A DNA stretch of 64,000 bases from Taiwanofungus camphoratus. Lineage: Eukaryota > Basidiomycota > Agaricomycetes > Polyporales > Taiwanofungaceae. Location of the stretch: contig CP021228.1 in NCBI GenBank assembly GCA_003999685.1, positions 310,001-374,000 on the forward strand. The letters run 5' to 3'. The position numbers were made by a program, and so were the translations under genes. Shown here one piece after another: positions 11,410 through 23,365 of the stretch (its first letter is position 1; every line of letters starts with the position of its first letter). The notes under the pieces are model-generated. The model did not search any database. It was given only the letters and a program-made list of their open reading frames with translations, and was not told where the DNA came from.

Positions 11410-12623
11410 GTGCTCGCTCATTCCCCGATACACAATGGCGTCCAGCCCCGCATATTCGCTCTTGTTATCGTTATCGACGACTATCCAGGTATCAATCGCC
11501 TACAAGGTTGTGTGAACGATGGCAATGCGATGGTACAATTCCTTCGGGGGAGGCTGTTCGTCCCGCCTCAGCAGATCGTGACCCTGTTCGATAGAGCGGC
11601 TACGCGTAGGGCGATCCTGTCCACGTTCCGCAGCCATTTTATTGAGAACGAGAACATTCAGAAAGGGGATGCAATGGTATTCTTTTATGGCGGACACGGG
11701 AGCGTTGAGCCCGTAGATGCTAGTTGGCTGGCGGAGAGGAACAAGGTGGAGACAATATGCCCGTTTGACCTTGACTTTAAGACAGTGCGTGGGATCCTCA
11801 GGTTCACGTTCGACGGACTGATGCAGGAGCTGGCGTATAGCAAGGGAGACAATGTTATGCGTTGTGCATTCAGTTGCTTGAGCTGGAAAGGCGCGATCCA
11901 CTTGTGAAGAAATATGGGGGAAGCGGGATCTTGTTACCCGAACCTCACCAAGTCGGGCGTGTTTTTGATGCGATAGCACAGTTCAGCTTCCACCTTTACA
12001 GGCAATTCAAAGGGGTGGGCGAGCCCCCCCCTGTGTCAGTGGAACTGTCGGCTGGAGAAGGCAAGCTGAATATACACCCGGGTGAATCAACAAAATCTGT
12101 TCTGCTTGCAAGCAGATACAACAGCATCGAATCTTCATCACTCCACGAAAGTGCCAGAAGCGCTGTTATAACCGACCTCGAACCCTTCTATGGTCGAAAT
12201 TGATCAACGAATCTCACCGCGACCTGTATCCATACTTGTTTTACTTCGACCCGTCGACTTATAGCATCCAGGTAGAGGCTCCTCTACTCCTTGTCTTTCT
12301 GAGCTGATTTTTCCTCTTTGAAGAAATGTTACTCTCCGGAGTCCGCGAGCGCATCGCTACCACTCTCTGGTCAAGGATACATTTCGGTTGGCTATGGTGC
12401 ACCGGGCATGGGCGCACCAAGCATTAAGTTCTCGATACCGGATGGTGCGGTGTCGGACTCGGGATTTCTCAGGCTCCTTGTCTCAACGACCTACGTGGAC
12501 ATGTCAGTCATTGTGCAAGACTCTCCTTGGCTATGCCTCCGCAAGGTGAGATGTGGGGAGCCAAGACTTATGTCATCACAAGCCGCAAATCAACCTTGCA
12601 TTCAGAATAGAGTTTCTTCATGA
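11410..12623 (+). pseudogene. Decayed fungal caspase-domain (peptidase C14) gene
   Basis: The first half is a clear caspase p20 region: FALVIVIDDYPGINRLQGC, VNDGNAMVQFLRGRLFVPPQ, RGAT-like RAATRRAILSTFRSHF, and the catalytic His motif VFFYGGHGS, then VETICPFDLDF. The Asp-Cys-Cys-His-Ser-Gly block with the catalytic Cys, expected after GDN (about 11850), is missing; sequence jumps to the distal part LLELERRDPLVKKYGG in another frame, as if an internal deletion removed it. The downstream region (LLPEPHQVGRVFDAIAQFSF, then LYPYLFYFDPSTYSIQ, intron about 12272-12324, then GYISVGYGAPGMGAP and LLVSTTYVDMS) matches the usual C-terminal part of agaricomycete caspase-like proteins, but a one-base frameshift near 12195-12205 separates its segments. 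The N-terminal start is uncertain. No protease activity is expected. Confidence 0.8.
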
Positions 12624-12972
12624 CACCTCGTTCGTTGTTATTGCCTGAAACGTGACTTCTTCCTTCACTTTCAACGAACACTTTTGGGAGATGGACCGCT
12701 GTGCATTCTGTATTATTACAGCTGTGTAAAATTCTAGATGTATGTATCAGATGTGATTTTTACCAGCGCCCTTACTGTGCTGTAATATCCAGCGCTGTAA
12801 TGAACGATTGACATCTCAGAGAGAAAGCTTTTAATGACTCGCCAGCACGCTAGGACGACGCGATCACGTGGACAACGTGACTTGATGAAACGCGTGACGA
12901 TTCGTGTTGTGCCACACACGCGCCTACTTGGACAAACTCAAATCCTCGAACCCTCTTCACTGTTCTACCTTC
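12624..12972. other. Intergenic region, promoter side of the Sld3-like gene
   Basis: Between the caspase relic and the Sld3-like gene. No coding signal is seen. A cluster of ACGCG/CGCGT words lies at 12848-12925 (gacgacgcgatcacgtgg, aaacgcgtgacg). These resemble the MCB motif (ACGCGT) of G1/S genes, which would fit a replication factor; this is inference. Confidence 0.35.
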
Positions 12973-14922
12973 ATGGCGGTTTCACCCCCACTGTATGCTA
13001 TAACCGCAGATATCTCTGCAAAATGGACCACAGCACAGGAGAAATCTATCGGCAAGGATTATCCATTCACCGATCTAGCTACCGAGACACCGGAAGACTA
13101 CGTCTTGCGCACCTATCTCCAATTCCTATGGTTGCCTGAGGTATGTACAGGCATCTCTGATACCAGGTTTTCTTGATATTTTTGTGATCTATTCTGAAGC
13201 CTGATATATCAATTGTGCAGTCCATAATGCCTCTACACTATCTCGTGCCGTCACTTCTCCGTGTGTCTGCATCCCCGACGTCGACGCATATGCATCTCTC
13301 TTCCTGCGCTACACATCCACTTCAAACACTTTTGAGCCCACTCCTTCTTACACCCCGTTCTGCTGCACAGAAGTACCATGGACACATCGCGCAGGTCCTT
13401 GCTGACGACGGAGGCGCAGGCGACGCAGAAGAGAATATGATGTGGTTTGCTCTCAAGTATGAGAAAGTAGAGGAAAACGATGAACAGATTGATCAAAATT
13501 TTGATGAAGAGACCTCTGAAGAGAAGTGGACGAAGAACTGGCTGGACCGGATGGAGAGGCGAGAGTGAGTTCTCTTGTTGTGGGTCGCCATTTAGTGTCC
13601 TGACAAGGCGTTCGTGCCAAGGGTACAGATACAGATTATACTGCACTTCCTCCTTCTGTCGTTACCCGGTGCCCCTCGCACCACTGATTCGGAATCTCCT
13701 CCCGACCCATCACCGGTAAACTTATCACCGTCTCCAAAGAAGCGCAGACACAAACAGCGCGACCCCGTTCCTGCGCCGCCTGTGATGACCATGGAAGAGT
13801 GCCTCGAATCGTTCATGGATAAATTGTCAATGTGGCAACTCATGGCGTCCCTGGACGTCGACGACGCCAAGAGAGGAAACCATGCGCCTTCGAATGGCAA
13901 AGGCAAAGAGAAAGTACTGGACGAGCGAGACTGGATGCAAGTATTCTGTGAAGACGTAGTCGAGCAACAGTGGGTCTCTTCCCCCGACTCATTTTCTATA
14001 GCTGGAGACGTGCTTCCATTACATTAACAGATTGCTAACAGCAATTTCCTCCCACAGATTCAAGCCGAAGCTCCCAGAGCTATGCGCGCTTTTACGCTCG
14101 AAGGTCTTCCAGGACTCAGCCTTTTCCGATGTTTCCGACTCGTTCCTATCTTCACCGTCTCCGCCGTCATCCCCGCGACAGCGACATAAGCGGCTGAAAT
14201 TGTCCGGATCAGCCGCCGCTGTCTCTAGTTCTGCCCAGTCGTCCTCACGACCGTCGCCTATGTCCGAGGCGTCACATACACAACCACCTGGTTCGAAACA
14301 GGCCCAGGCACGCTCTCGGTCACGCTCGCTGTCTGTCTCACTCGAAGAGGAGCGTGCGCGATCGCGCTCACTCAGTGTCGGCCCTGCGAATCTGCGGAAG
14401 CGCATTCTCTCACGGGAGGTGAGCATGACGAAGGGATTCAAGGCCAAGGCGAAAGCGAAGGAGCAAGCAAAGGCTGCTGCAGGGAAGGCGCGAACCACGA
14501 GAGTGGTGCCTGCAGCGGATCGGGAGAAGCTCGCTGCCGCAGAGAAGGCGAGGGCGAGGGACAGCGCGAAAGGCGTGACACTGGTTGCTGCTACTCCCAC
14601 CAAGCCGAAGGCGCAGAAGAGTCGTACTGCTCAATTTTCCATCGCGGCCTTGGGATCGCAAGCCAGGACCACACAGCCACTTCCTGCGTTTGCGTGGCAG
14701 CCCCAGTCTTCGCTTAGTGATATCTTAGAGGGCGACTTCGACGATGACGAGTGGACGTTGCCGAGCTCACCAGACGTGCTCTTACTGGGCTCGCAGGACC
14801 AGGACGATGATGTGGACTCTGAAGAAGACGTTGGGCGTCCTGGCAGCATGGGAAGGAACGGGAATGTTTTAGTCACAGACACTCCAATCAAGAGCAAGCG
14901 TTCAAGTGCTCGTAGAGGATAG
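12973..14922 (+). CDS. Sld3/treslin-like DNA replication regulator
   Basis: Exons 12973-13140, 13221-13564, 13622-13969 and 14058-14922 join in consistent phase to about 574 residues. The central part WLDRMERREVQIQIILHFLL, followed later by QFKPKLPELCALLRSKVF, resembles the Sld3 core in which an RE-x-QLQ-like helix precedes the C-terminal domain. Sld3 brings Cdc45 to the Mcm2-7 helicase when origins fire and is a target of CDK. The tail (residues about 310-574) is disordered and basic/Ser-rich, with REVSMTKGFKAKAKAK, LVAATPTKPKAQK and VTDTPIKSKRSS. The ATPxKPK and DTPxKxK sites fit the CDK consensus S/T-P-x-K/R. I recognise this by motif memory only, so Sld3 is a probable, not certain, call. 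The start gives MAVSPPLYAITADISAKW. Confidence 0.6.
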
Positions 14923-15087
14923 GACAATGGACAATCGTCAACTTCGCTATCAACGTATCACATAATGCTTTGAGCGATGCAGTCTCACTCGATTGTGCGA
15001 TCCACGCTTCATGCCAATGTCCAGTGCGTGCAGTTATTACTTAATGCAACATATATACAAAAACAAATACGTATGAGCACTCTCGCA

Positions 15088-16410
15088 TCAAACTCGCCAT
15101 CGACCTTTCGCCCGCCCGCGCCCCTGTGACACGGGGACCGTCACTGGTGTCTCCTCCCCAACCAACACACCCCACACCATCCGTACAACGAGGAAGAACA
15201 GCACTAGCAGCAGCAGCGCCACAAACACAACCACTCCGCTGAACTTGTACCAGTACAGCTCCGCGAGCTGTGCGAGGTACCGCAGCATGACCTTGCCTGT
15301 GAGCTTGCTCTCGCCCGCCGCGCGCAAGCCGAACGCGAACGGCACCTCGGCGATCGCGGTGTCCTGGATTTGCGCCTTGACAAGCAGCTCGAGCGCGATC
15401 TTGAAGCCTTGCGTGTCCAGGTTGCGCGCTTTCAGGAACTACGGGATGCTCGGGGGGTTGAAATGAGCGGTGTGAGGTTGGAGTGGACGTGCGTAAGTGA
15501 GCGGACGACAGCAGGAACCAGCAGCGTATACGCACAGACTCTTTTCGGATACCGAAGAAGCCGGACATGGGGTCGCTAGCGGAGGTGAGAGGCAGCGCCA
15601 GCATGCGTGCACCGCCCGAGATGACGCGCCGGTATAATGGCCAGCCCTCGTCAACAGCACCTGCGCCACCGCCATACCGAGTGCCCAAGACAAATTGGGC
15701 AGAGGGCGAGAGAGAGGCGAGCATTTGCGGGACATATTCAGGAGGATGCTGAAGGTGGGTGATATCAGTACGGAGTGGCAAATATGTTAAGGTATTCGGG
15801 ATGTGGGATCTGATCATTATTGAGATGCAAATAAACTGCAAGAGGGACGCGTATATATTCGCCCAATGAACGAGCTTGATATACTTTTGAAGGAAATTGC
15901 AACAGCGCACTGTGTGATGGATATTATGAAGTCACAGAAGTGTAGAACACGATTGACGGCAGAGTAGAGGGATCCCTGCTTGCCGTAGAATTCCACATCT
16001 GTGTCTTCGCAGTCATCAAGCGTATATACGACCCAAATACTCCACGAATTACTCCGAAACGTAAATGCACAGAGAGTACATGAGAACAGGCTTACTTGCA
16101 GGTCAGCATCCATACACAACAAATTATCGCCCACTGCCTCCTGGAACCCGCGCACGACGGCGCTGCTCAGGCCTCGCTCCGTCGTCCTGACGATGATGCG
16201 GACATTGTAGCCTTCCTGCTGCAGCGCATGCACCACCTCCACAGAGCCGTCGCGAGAGTTATCGTCGACGACGATGACTTCGACGAGTTGTGCCGGTACG
16301 GGCGAGTCGGGGCGACGAAGTGCGGCGAAGATGCGCGTGGCGAGCGGGCGGAGGTTGCTCGCCTCTTTGTAGGCGGGGACGATCACGGAGTATTGGGCGG
16401 TGCCAGACAT
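15088..16410 (-). CDS. DPM1: Dolichol-phosphate mannosyltransferase, yeast Dpm1 type
   Basis: Transfers mannose from GDP-mannose to dolichol phosphate on the ER membrane, supplying N-glycans, O-mannosylation and GPI anchors. Exons 16096-16410, 15536-15748 and 15088-15438 give 292 residues. GT2 motifs: SVIVPAYKEASNL (8-20), VVDDNSRDGS (about 48), MDADLQHPPE with the DxD metal site spanning the first splice (about 101), and SGFFGIRKE. GFKIALELLVKAQIQDTAIAEVPFAFG is the conserved late domain (20-residue limit exceeded only by its length, so key parts are GFKIALELL and EVPFAFG). A C-terminal helix (FSGVVVFVALLLLVLFFLVV) anchors the protein, as in Saccharomyces-type Dpm1 and unlike the soluble human subunit. 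Intron 1 is unusually long for this window (15749-16095, 347 nt). Confidence 0.93.
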
Positions 16411-16954
16411 GGTTCAGTACTCAATGTGTGTAAGAAAGCCCAATTATCCTTCGACTACACAAGATTTGCGGGGATGAGGAGACGTGTACGGATCCGAAGA
16501 CTTTGGTATTATTCTGGAAATTGAGAAGGAGCGGAAGGTTGGCCAAGCCTGGATGTATGTGTGGTTTCGGTGAAGCGATAGATTTTCAGTACACGACACA
16601 CACAGCCTGAGCCGGGCTTGGTAGTTGCGGGAATGTGCGATCGTGGCTACTACAGCTTGAGCTTCATGTATGCTATGTACAAACCTGGAATATTTATTTG
16701 TGTAAGGACGTGGGCGACTCAGAATGTGACAGTATCATATACGTGTACAGACGTATGCCAGTGTATGTGGTAAACTTGGTTCTTGCGTTGCGCGTTGCTC
16801 TAATAACTCAGTTCCCAAGACAGTAACCGACAGCCTTCAACGATGAGTGGATTGCTGCAGCTTTGCAGAGCGTCATAACGGCTTGTATCTTCATATACAT
16901 CGAATTTGAAGTGCCAGCATTTGCCATACACACGCCAAAATCCTTCAACTTTAA
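16411..16954. other. Intergenic region between DPM1 and the retrotransposon
   Basis: Upstream of the minus-strand DPM1 start and before the retrotransposon end at 16955. No coding signal is seen. The sequence should be continuous with that beyond 22653 in an empty allele. Confidence 0.5.
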
Positions 16955-17146
16955 ATCTATGTACGTCCAGTACGTGGATTTGAGAAAGAGAGTAGGATAA
17001 TACTTTGTTATTAAGGATGGGTTGCGGCAGAGCCGCCAATACAAACGATAAGTGATATTAGCATATGTGGGCAAAAACCAGAGGTTTTTTGACCCGAAAC
17101 AAGAGCCCGAACCTAGCAAAGGGAGAAAGACTAACGTGAGCTGTGA
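16955..17146 (-). repeat. Split direct repeat B2 of the DIRS-like element
   Basis: 192 bp, matching 17431-17622 base for base as far as I can compare by eye. It forms the 3' terminus of the element in its sense orientation. Confidence 0.92.
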
Positions 17147-17273
17147 GGGCGGGTGGGCCTCAGCAACTCTAGCCCCAGGTAGGTCGCGGGAGAGATGCGT
17201 CGAGTCGGAGAAAAGGAAACCGAATGTAACCGATGAAGATGCAAGTTGCTGACCAAAGGGAGAGGCGGGTGGG

Positions 17274-17431
17274 TGAAATTCAAAGCGACACTGTCGACTG
17301 AGAACTGTGTCGTCGAGCAGTGTTTTTGCAGTGTGCGACGCTGGATAAGAGAGAGCGCGTCGCACTGCCTAATCCGTACGTAGACTATATTCTATGGTCG
17401 CGCTCGTGCCTCGCGCTCGCTTAGAAGCCGA
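17274..17431 (-). repeat. Split direct repeat A2 of the DIRS-like element
   Basis: 158 bp, matching the 5' terminal repeat at 22496-22653. It abuts B1 at 17431. A2 and B2 are separated by 127 bp of unique GA-rich sequence (17147-17273). Confidence 0.92.
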
Positions 17432-17622
17432 TCTATGTACGTCCAGTACGTGGATTTGAGAAAGAGAGTAGGATAATACTTTGTTATTAAGGATGGGTTG
17501 CGGCAGAGCCGCCAATACAAACGATAAGTGATATTAGCATATGTGGGCAAAAACCAGAGGTTTTTTGACCCGAAACAAGAGCCCGAACCTAGCAAAGGGA
17601 GAAAGACTAACGTGAGCTGTGA
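17431..17622 (-). repeat. Split direct repeat B1 of the DIRS-like element
   Basis: 192 bp copy of the terminal repeat at 16955-17146. It lies just after the recombinase coding part in sense orientation. Confidence 0.92.
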
Positions 17623-20600
17623 TTCCCATGAATTAGGAGTCTCGCGACGCGTCGAAGCGAAGGTTAGATACCCCTGTGTTAGGAGCGGGAAAACGTACCT
17701 CGGTCTATTATCGAGCAGGTGGCATGGTGTACCGCGTGAAGGGTTCCAGGATGGGGGTGCCTTGCAGATATGGTGCCATGACCACTGCATGCTGCCGGAG
17801 ATAAAGTGTGAAACTGTCTCCGCTCCAGCGGCCGAGAGATTTGACAACATCAAATGGTACTCCCCGAAGTAGATACTCCAGCGTAGCTCCAATCCGTATG
17901 CCGTGCCCTTTGAGCGACTCGACTCCAAGCGCGCTCGCTGCAATGTTGAGCCGTTTCAGAAAAACCGATCGTGTAAGTGGCTCCATGCCTTGTCGATGTC
18001 GTCGTGCGAAAAGCGGCCCATCCCTTGGTGGTTTGTTGACGGCGAGGTGGTTTGCGAGTGCTGCTGCGGGATCCGCAAGTCCCATTTGGGTGGCCCAATA
18101 GACATCTTCCCCTTCCACTGCGGCGACTTTGGTGCGTGGGATATGGAAGACTGTGACGTCCAAGCCATGACGGTCTTGCCTGGTCGAGATATCACTGGGT
18201 GTGACGTGCGTCTGGTGGTCGAAAGCTTTGGAATTTGTTAGTGTGAATTCACCTAGTCTTGCCATGCTAAAGAACGTCGTTGTCAGGCATGCGAAAACTG
18301 CTGCGTCCAGTGGTAATGTGATATCGAGTTTTGACCGAAGCTGGGTGATGAAGTCAATGGTGAAGGGGTGACGCTTCGGTCTTCTGGAGGTGGGTGGAGC
18401 AAGTTTGGTAGCGCCATCGAGCGCTGCATTCATTTCGGCATGGTTCATCTCCCAAGGCTGGCCATGCAGGGTATGCCATGCTTTGATTGCATAGAAATAG
18501 TTGGCTAACGACTTGCCTGAATATGCTCCTGCACAACTTGCGATGAATGCTAACATAAGAACATTGCCAGCCGGGCAACGCTGCGACTCTGGAATGTTGC
18601 GAGTATCACAGAAGACGTGAAATACCAGAAGACCTGCCCCATACGTCTCCCGAGTGCCTTGTGCCCATGACACTGTAATGACTGCTAGCACCCGGTCAAG
18701 GTCAGCATCTGTTATGGTGATTGGCTTCCCTTGCTGATCTTTGGGTGTGCGCGATGTCAATGGTCGCCAGAGTCGTAGCCGATCTCGTGCCAGGCAGTGG
18801 GGACGCAAGTTTGATGGTATGGGAGTCAACCCTACTCGATATGGTTTTGGTGTGTTATATGCAGATGTCGATGATGGAAGGGGAGCCGAGAAACGCTGAG
18901 TACCATCAATGGTCGTCATCCTGGAGACTGCTGTAGATGCACTTGTCACGGAAGTCGTCTGTGTCAAATTGTTCACGGGCACGAGTATCTGCGACAGCGT
19001 TCGCAATTGACTTTGCGATCGCTTTTGGATAACGTCCCTCTCGGAGGCATCGTAGCTCTGTAGCTGTGTAGGGTTCTTCAGCATCGATAATAAAGCGTCC
19101 GAGTTCTGATGGAAGCTCGAGTGGTGGGAGGAGGAGGGACTTGGATGAGTAGACACCCCGAGATGGGGCATCTGCTGGATTGTGCTTGCTGGGTATGTAG
19201 GCTGTGTGTATGCACTCGGGATTGTTGCCTTCGGTGAGGTACTGATGAATTCTTTTGAAAACGGCATTGATGGCTTTGCTCCGACTTCGGCTGTTTCGCC
19301 ATCCATCAACAACGCCCTGGTTGTCCCCGTATATCCTGTAATGGCTCGTAAAGCCGCGAGTCCTGGTGAGGGTGCGTACTGCAAGTTCAAATCCGACTGC
19401 CTCTGCCCATCCAATATCTCTGCGTCCATCCAATGTTTGCCATCCTGGGATAAGCCGCCAAGCTCGCCACCAGCCATTGATGATGACGCCAATGCCAATG
19501 CCTGAACTGGCATCTGAGAATGCTCCGATATCGACGACCTCGATGTTGCTGTCTGGTATGGACCGTATGGGTCCTGGAGCAGCCTGGCTGAGGATGGCAG
19601 CCCACCATTCCAGATCTGCGGTGACACCTTTGGCAGGTGCGTATGGCATGAAAGGGCGATCAGAGCAGATTCCGAGCATGGTCTCCAGTCCAGTGAGATA
19701 CGCACGTCCTCTGGGAACAACCAGGCAGGCATGTAACAACTTGCCGTAGAGCCTTTGTACCTCGAGAAGGGTATGCCTGCTTTGATGTTGCCAATCAAGG
19801 ATCGCTTGTTGGTATTTCGCCGTCTTCGTTGCTGCGAGACTGACTGTCGCTTGCGTAAGGTTCCATACCAGGCCAATGAATGTTGCCGTAAATGCGAAGG
19901 CAATGTCCTTGCTGCGCTCCCATGGAATGCCAAGGTCACTTGAAAGGGCGTCAATGTCAGTGAAGTTGTAGGTGTACTTGGCCTCATCCTGGCTTCGTGG
20001 TGAAGATGATGATAGGTCTTTGCATGCGAAAGTGTAGTCTTCATCAGACTCCCTACTGACATTGTTGGCTGAGGATTTTGTGCCATACCAGATGCGTCCT
20101 CCATCATGATGGCGTTCTCGTGTGGCTGGATTTTGATGTAAGTCGCTGCGATGACTGTTGTATTGCTGAAGCTCCTGTCGAAGAATTCGAACAAAGAGGT
20201 GATCATCCACCCATTTCGATAGCGGCAGTATCCCTTGTGATCTAAAAATATCATTTTCGGCATCTGCAACATAGCCATATACTCCTGATGATGGTGTGCT
20301 CCCGAAGGATACACAAGTGTCCACTCGAAACTCGTTGTCTCCTGTACATACCACTGATCCTGGCCACTGTGAGTAGTGAAGTGGAATGGTGCGATAGGCT
20401 TCTGCCACATCTCGTGTGGCTGCTTGTGAACCTGGGGGTAGTCCTCGAATAAGTTGCGCAATGATGGTGAAGGTCCCCCATGTGCTCGGAAAGTCATCGG
20501 AATTAATGGTGGAATTGATAGAGGGGTTTGGAAATTGAACGGATGGACGACGAGGAAAGGAGAAATTCTGAACAATCCGATACTTGCCTGGCTTTCCTGG

Positions 20601-21361
20601 CTTTGGAATGATAGAGAACGGTGATGTCTGAAAAGGCCCAATAAGCTGCTCAAGTGCATCCTTTGAGAATGGACCAATGTATCGGCCTTTTCTTGTCTCC
20701 GTGGCAACAATATTTTCAAATTCATGCGAGAAATCAAGTACAGAATCTGTGTTAGATGGAGTTTGTGTATGCGATATATCAGGTATGTTGATGATGAAGC
20801 CGTTTCGCAAGCCTGCCAGTAGAAGATCATATTTCGGAAGAAGTCCCGCGCTCTGTAAGTAAATCTTCCAATGATCTCTTTTATACGGTGTGATAGGTTG
20901 ATGCTTTCTCTGCTCGAGGACACTGCTGAGCTCCGTGAGTGTTCTGTCCACACCCTGAGCATAAATGACGTTCGTCGTGGTTCCTGCTTGTGCATCCTTC
21001 GGGGCGTTGCCAATTGAAGCATAGGGCTCGGCCGTCTCGCAGCGAGAGAACTTTGTTGATTCGCTGCGCCAGAGATGAGTGTGTTTTGTCCCATATGCTT
21101 GTGTCGCAGCATTCCATGACACGGTGTTGATGACGTCCAAGACAGATGGCACAAGCAGAGAGGACACGTCCACTTGTGCCGGCTTGAAAATTCTGTTTTC
21201 GAGATGGATAAGGTTGTGCCGCAGTTCTCACATTGGCATGCTGATGGCTATCTGATGGCACTCGACCAATGTTCGAGCTGCTTTGGGCATGACTCAAGTG
21301 TCTTGGCAAGGATATCACCATATTCGGATTTTGCATACTGCGCTGTTCAGCTCGGCTTTGC

Positions 21362-21507
21362 GATGGCACATGATGGCACATTGATTGATGGCATATGATG
21401 GCAGATGGCATATGATGGCAGATGGCATTTGATGGCAGATGGAATAGGATGAAAAAAGGGAGATAAATCCCGACATTGAAAGAAGGTGGGGGGGGGGGGG
21501 GGGGGGG
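21362..21507. repeat. GATGGCA-type minisatellite and 20-G homopolymer inside the retrotransposon
   Basis: From 21362 to 21442 the words gatggcaca and gatggcagatggcatat recur about eight times. From 21488 to 21507 there are 20 consecutive G. Both lie between the gag-like frame and the zinc-knuckle/polymerase part. The G run could form a G-quadruplex and is also a place where assembly length may be wrong. Confidence 0.9.
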
Positions 21508-22495
21508 TAATGTGAGTATAAATTTCTAAGGCATATGAATATTATGGACATACAAATCTCTCTGATTGTCTTTTTGTCGTCGGTCTTCCCAGTAAACTCG
21601 TGCCCTGGTTTTTTCTAAGATCTCTTCACTGATTCGTGATAGATTCCATGCACCCTGTGCTGAGGGGATGGCCATATGCCACAGTTTCCGCTGCTCCGCT
21701 TGATAGAGCAGTAGCGTCTTCTGATCCAATGGATCTCTCGATGACCGCATTGGATGAATCTGAAGATTTCCCCAGAACGTTGCGACCATGAGGACTCGCT
21801 CCGCAAGCCATCCAGCTTGTTCCATGGCAAGGATCATTCTCGGAACTGCCTGGCAGAAATCTTCCCACACCAGATCCTTGTCATCGATAACACCATGCGC
21901 ATCTCTGGTTGCGGCAGCAGGTACCCACGCCGTTGTTCCATTTGCATTTTGTTGGAGAACCATTGCTTCATCATCAATTGTGCCAGTGACATTGATTGCC
22001 TCGTCAAGCCCCTTGTTAGTGTAATAGTACATCTCCACATACAGACCTTTTTCCATCTTCCTGACTGCATAAGTTGCCGGAAGAACTGGTGTGATGATTG
22101 GTGCATCTCGGTCTGGAATAGGAATGTATTTCCCTTTGTTCTTCTTTAGTTCTTCCTTCCGTGTGGCTTCTTCTTCGATCTTTGCAGCTTCACGCCGATG
22201 TGTCTCGGCTTCCTCTGCTAGATGAATGTGGTTTTCTAGTATTGCTGCCTGTTCATCTAGCTGGTTTTGCCACTGTTGTCTATCCACCTGATTGGCTTCA
22301 TGCCATATGTTTATCAGCAGCTGGATTGCTTGAGCCTCAGTAGTGTTGGCATTGATACATGATGCCCGAGTAGCTGCATATCTCGGAGATGCATAGTCTG
22401 GACATTGGGCCTCGGATGGATCCGATAGTAGTCTCTGCATTGCTCTGACGTGTTACTGCCTAGGATACTAGTCTCAAGGTACTCTATATCAATTA

Positions 22496-22653
22496 TGAAA
22501 TTCAAAGCGACACTGTCGACTGAGAACTGTGTCGTCGAGCAGTGTTTTTGCAGTGTGCGACGCTGGATAAGAGAGAGCGCGTCGCACTGCCTAATCCGTA
22601 CGTAGACTATATTCTATGGTCGCGCTCGTGCCTCGCGCTCGCTTAGAAGCCGA
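22496..22653 (-). repeat. Split direct repeat A1 of the DIRS-like element
   Basis: 158 bp 5' terminal repeat in sense orientation, matching 17274-17431. The host sequence resumes at 22654 (catacgg). Confidence 0.92.
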
Positions 22654-23365
22654 CATACGGTATTTCTCAAATTTCGAGGTACCATCGACTTACGGCCACG
22701 GTGCTCATCACCTATGGCGGTATAAATCTAAGTACAGCTTTCGTCGTGATGCGACCGAAATTGACCATGTTCTTCGATTCTCGATTCTTTCTTCGAGTCG
22801 ATACGATGACAGTCAGCGCTCCCTCCCAATAGTCTCTGAAAGCAGACCAGATACTTCCTTCAACTTTCGAGCATCAGGATATCTGTATCTGACCCTCCCA
22901 AATATAAATTACTGGTTCTGGTGCCTCGTAAATGTAGCAGGGCGGATGCGCCGTCTTTATGATTCCAGTTTTCCATGCCTCGACGAAGCGCACTCGCAAG
23001 GTGCGCAAATGCTGAAATATCGTCATTTTCTCTACACGGATTGATGCTGATGATCGACTATTGGGAAAGTGTGCTCAGCCCATATCCGAATATGACGCCA
23101 ATATCTCGATGTATTCATTCTTCCACCATAAACTTGCCATATGCAACACTGTTTCCAGATCTGCTGCACTTTGTTCAATGACAAATTCATCAGAGCCGAC
23201 AGTAGATACACGCGAAAAATTGAACTTGGCAAGCAGCCCGCCGGAGCATTCTTATATTCCAATAAATTGACCCAACAGCAACAAGATCCGTGTTGATAGC
23301 GCGGTAAGTGAACATGACTCTTGCCATATTTTCACATAATACCGAGACTAGTGCTGTGTGTTTTC
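22654..23365. other. Intergenic region between retrotransposon and HET gene
   Basis: 3' flank of the minus-strand HET gene. No domain, repeat or RNA gene is recognised. Confidence 0.5.

Larger units (their letters stand above)
16955..22653 (-). mobile_element. DIRS/Ngaro-like tyrosine-recombinase retrotransposon
   Basis: A virus-like element of about 5.7 kb, read on the minus strand. Parts in sense order: terminal repeat A1 (22496-22653); a gag-like frame (21526-22440); a region with Cys/His zinc-knuckle motifs (about 20900-21400); reverse transcriptase and RNase H (about 18900-21170); a tyrosine recombinase (about 17710-18850); then B1 (17431-17622), A2 (17274-17431) and B2 (16955-17146). 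The A1-coding-B1-A2-B2 order is the split-direct-repeat layout known for Ngaro/PAT members of the DIRS order. Such elements integrate by a recombinase rather than a DDE integrase and make no target-site duplication, in keeping with the flanks. The coding parts lie in different, overlapping frames, as is usual in this order. Both repeat pairs look identical by eye and the frames are long, so it looks whole or nearly so and young. Confidence 0.9.

Noticed and set aside
14019-14603. Minus-strand frame over the Sld3-like tail
   Set aside because: Antisense of Ser/Arg/Lys-rich coding sequence; no splice continuity.
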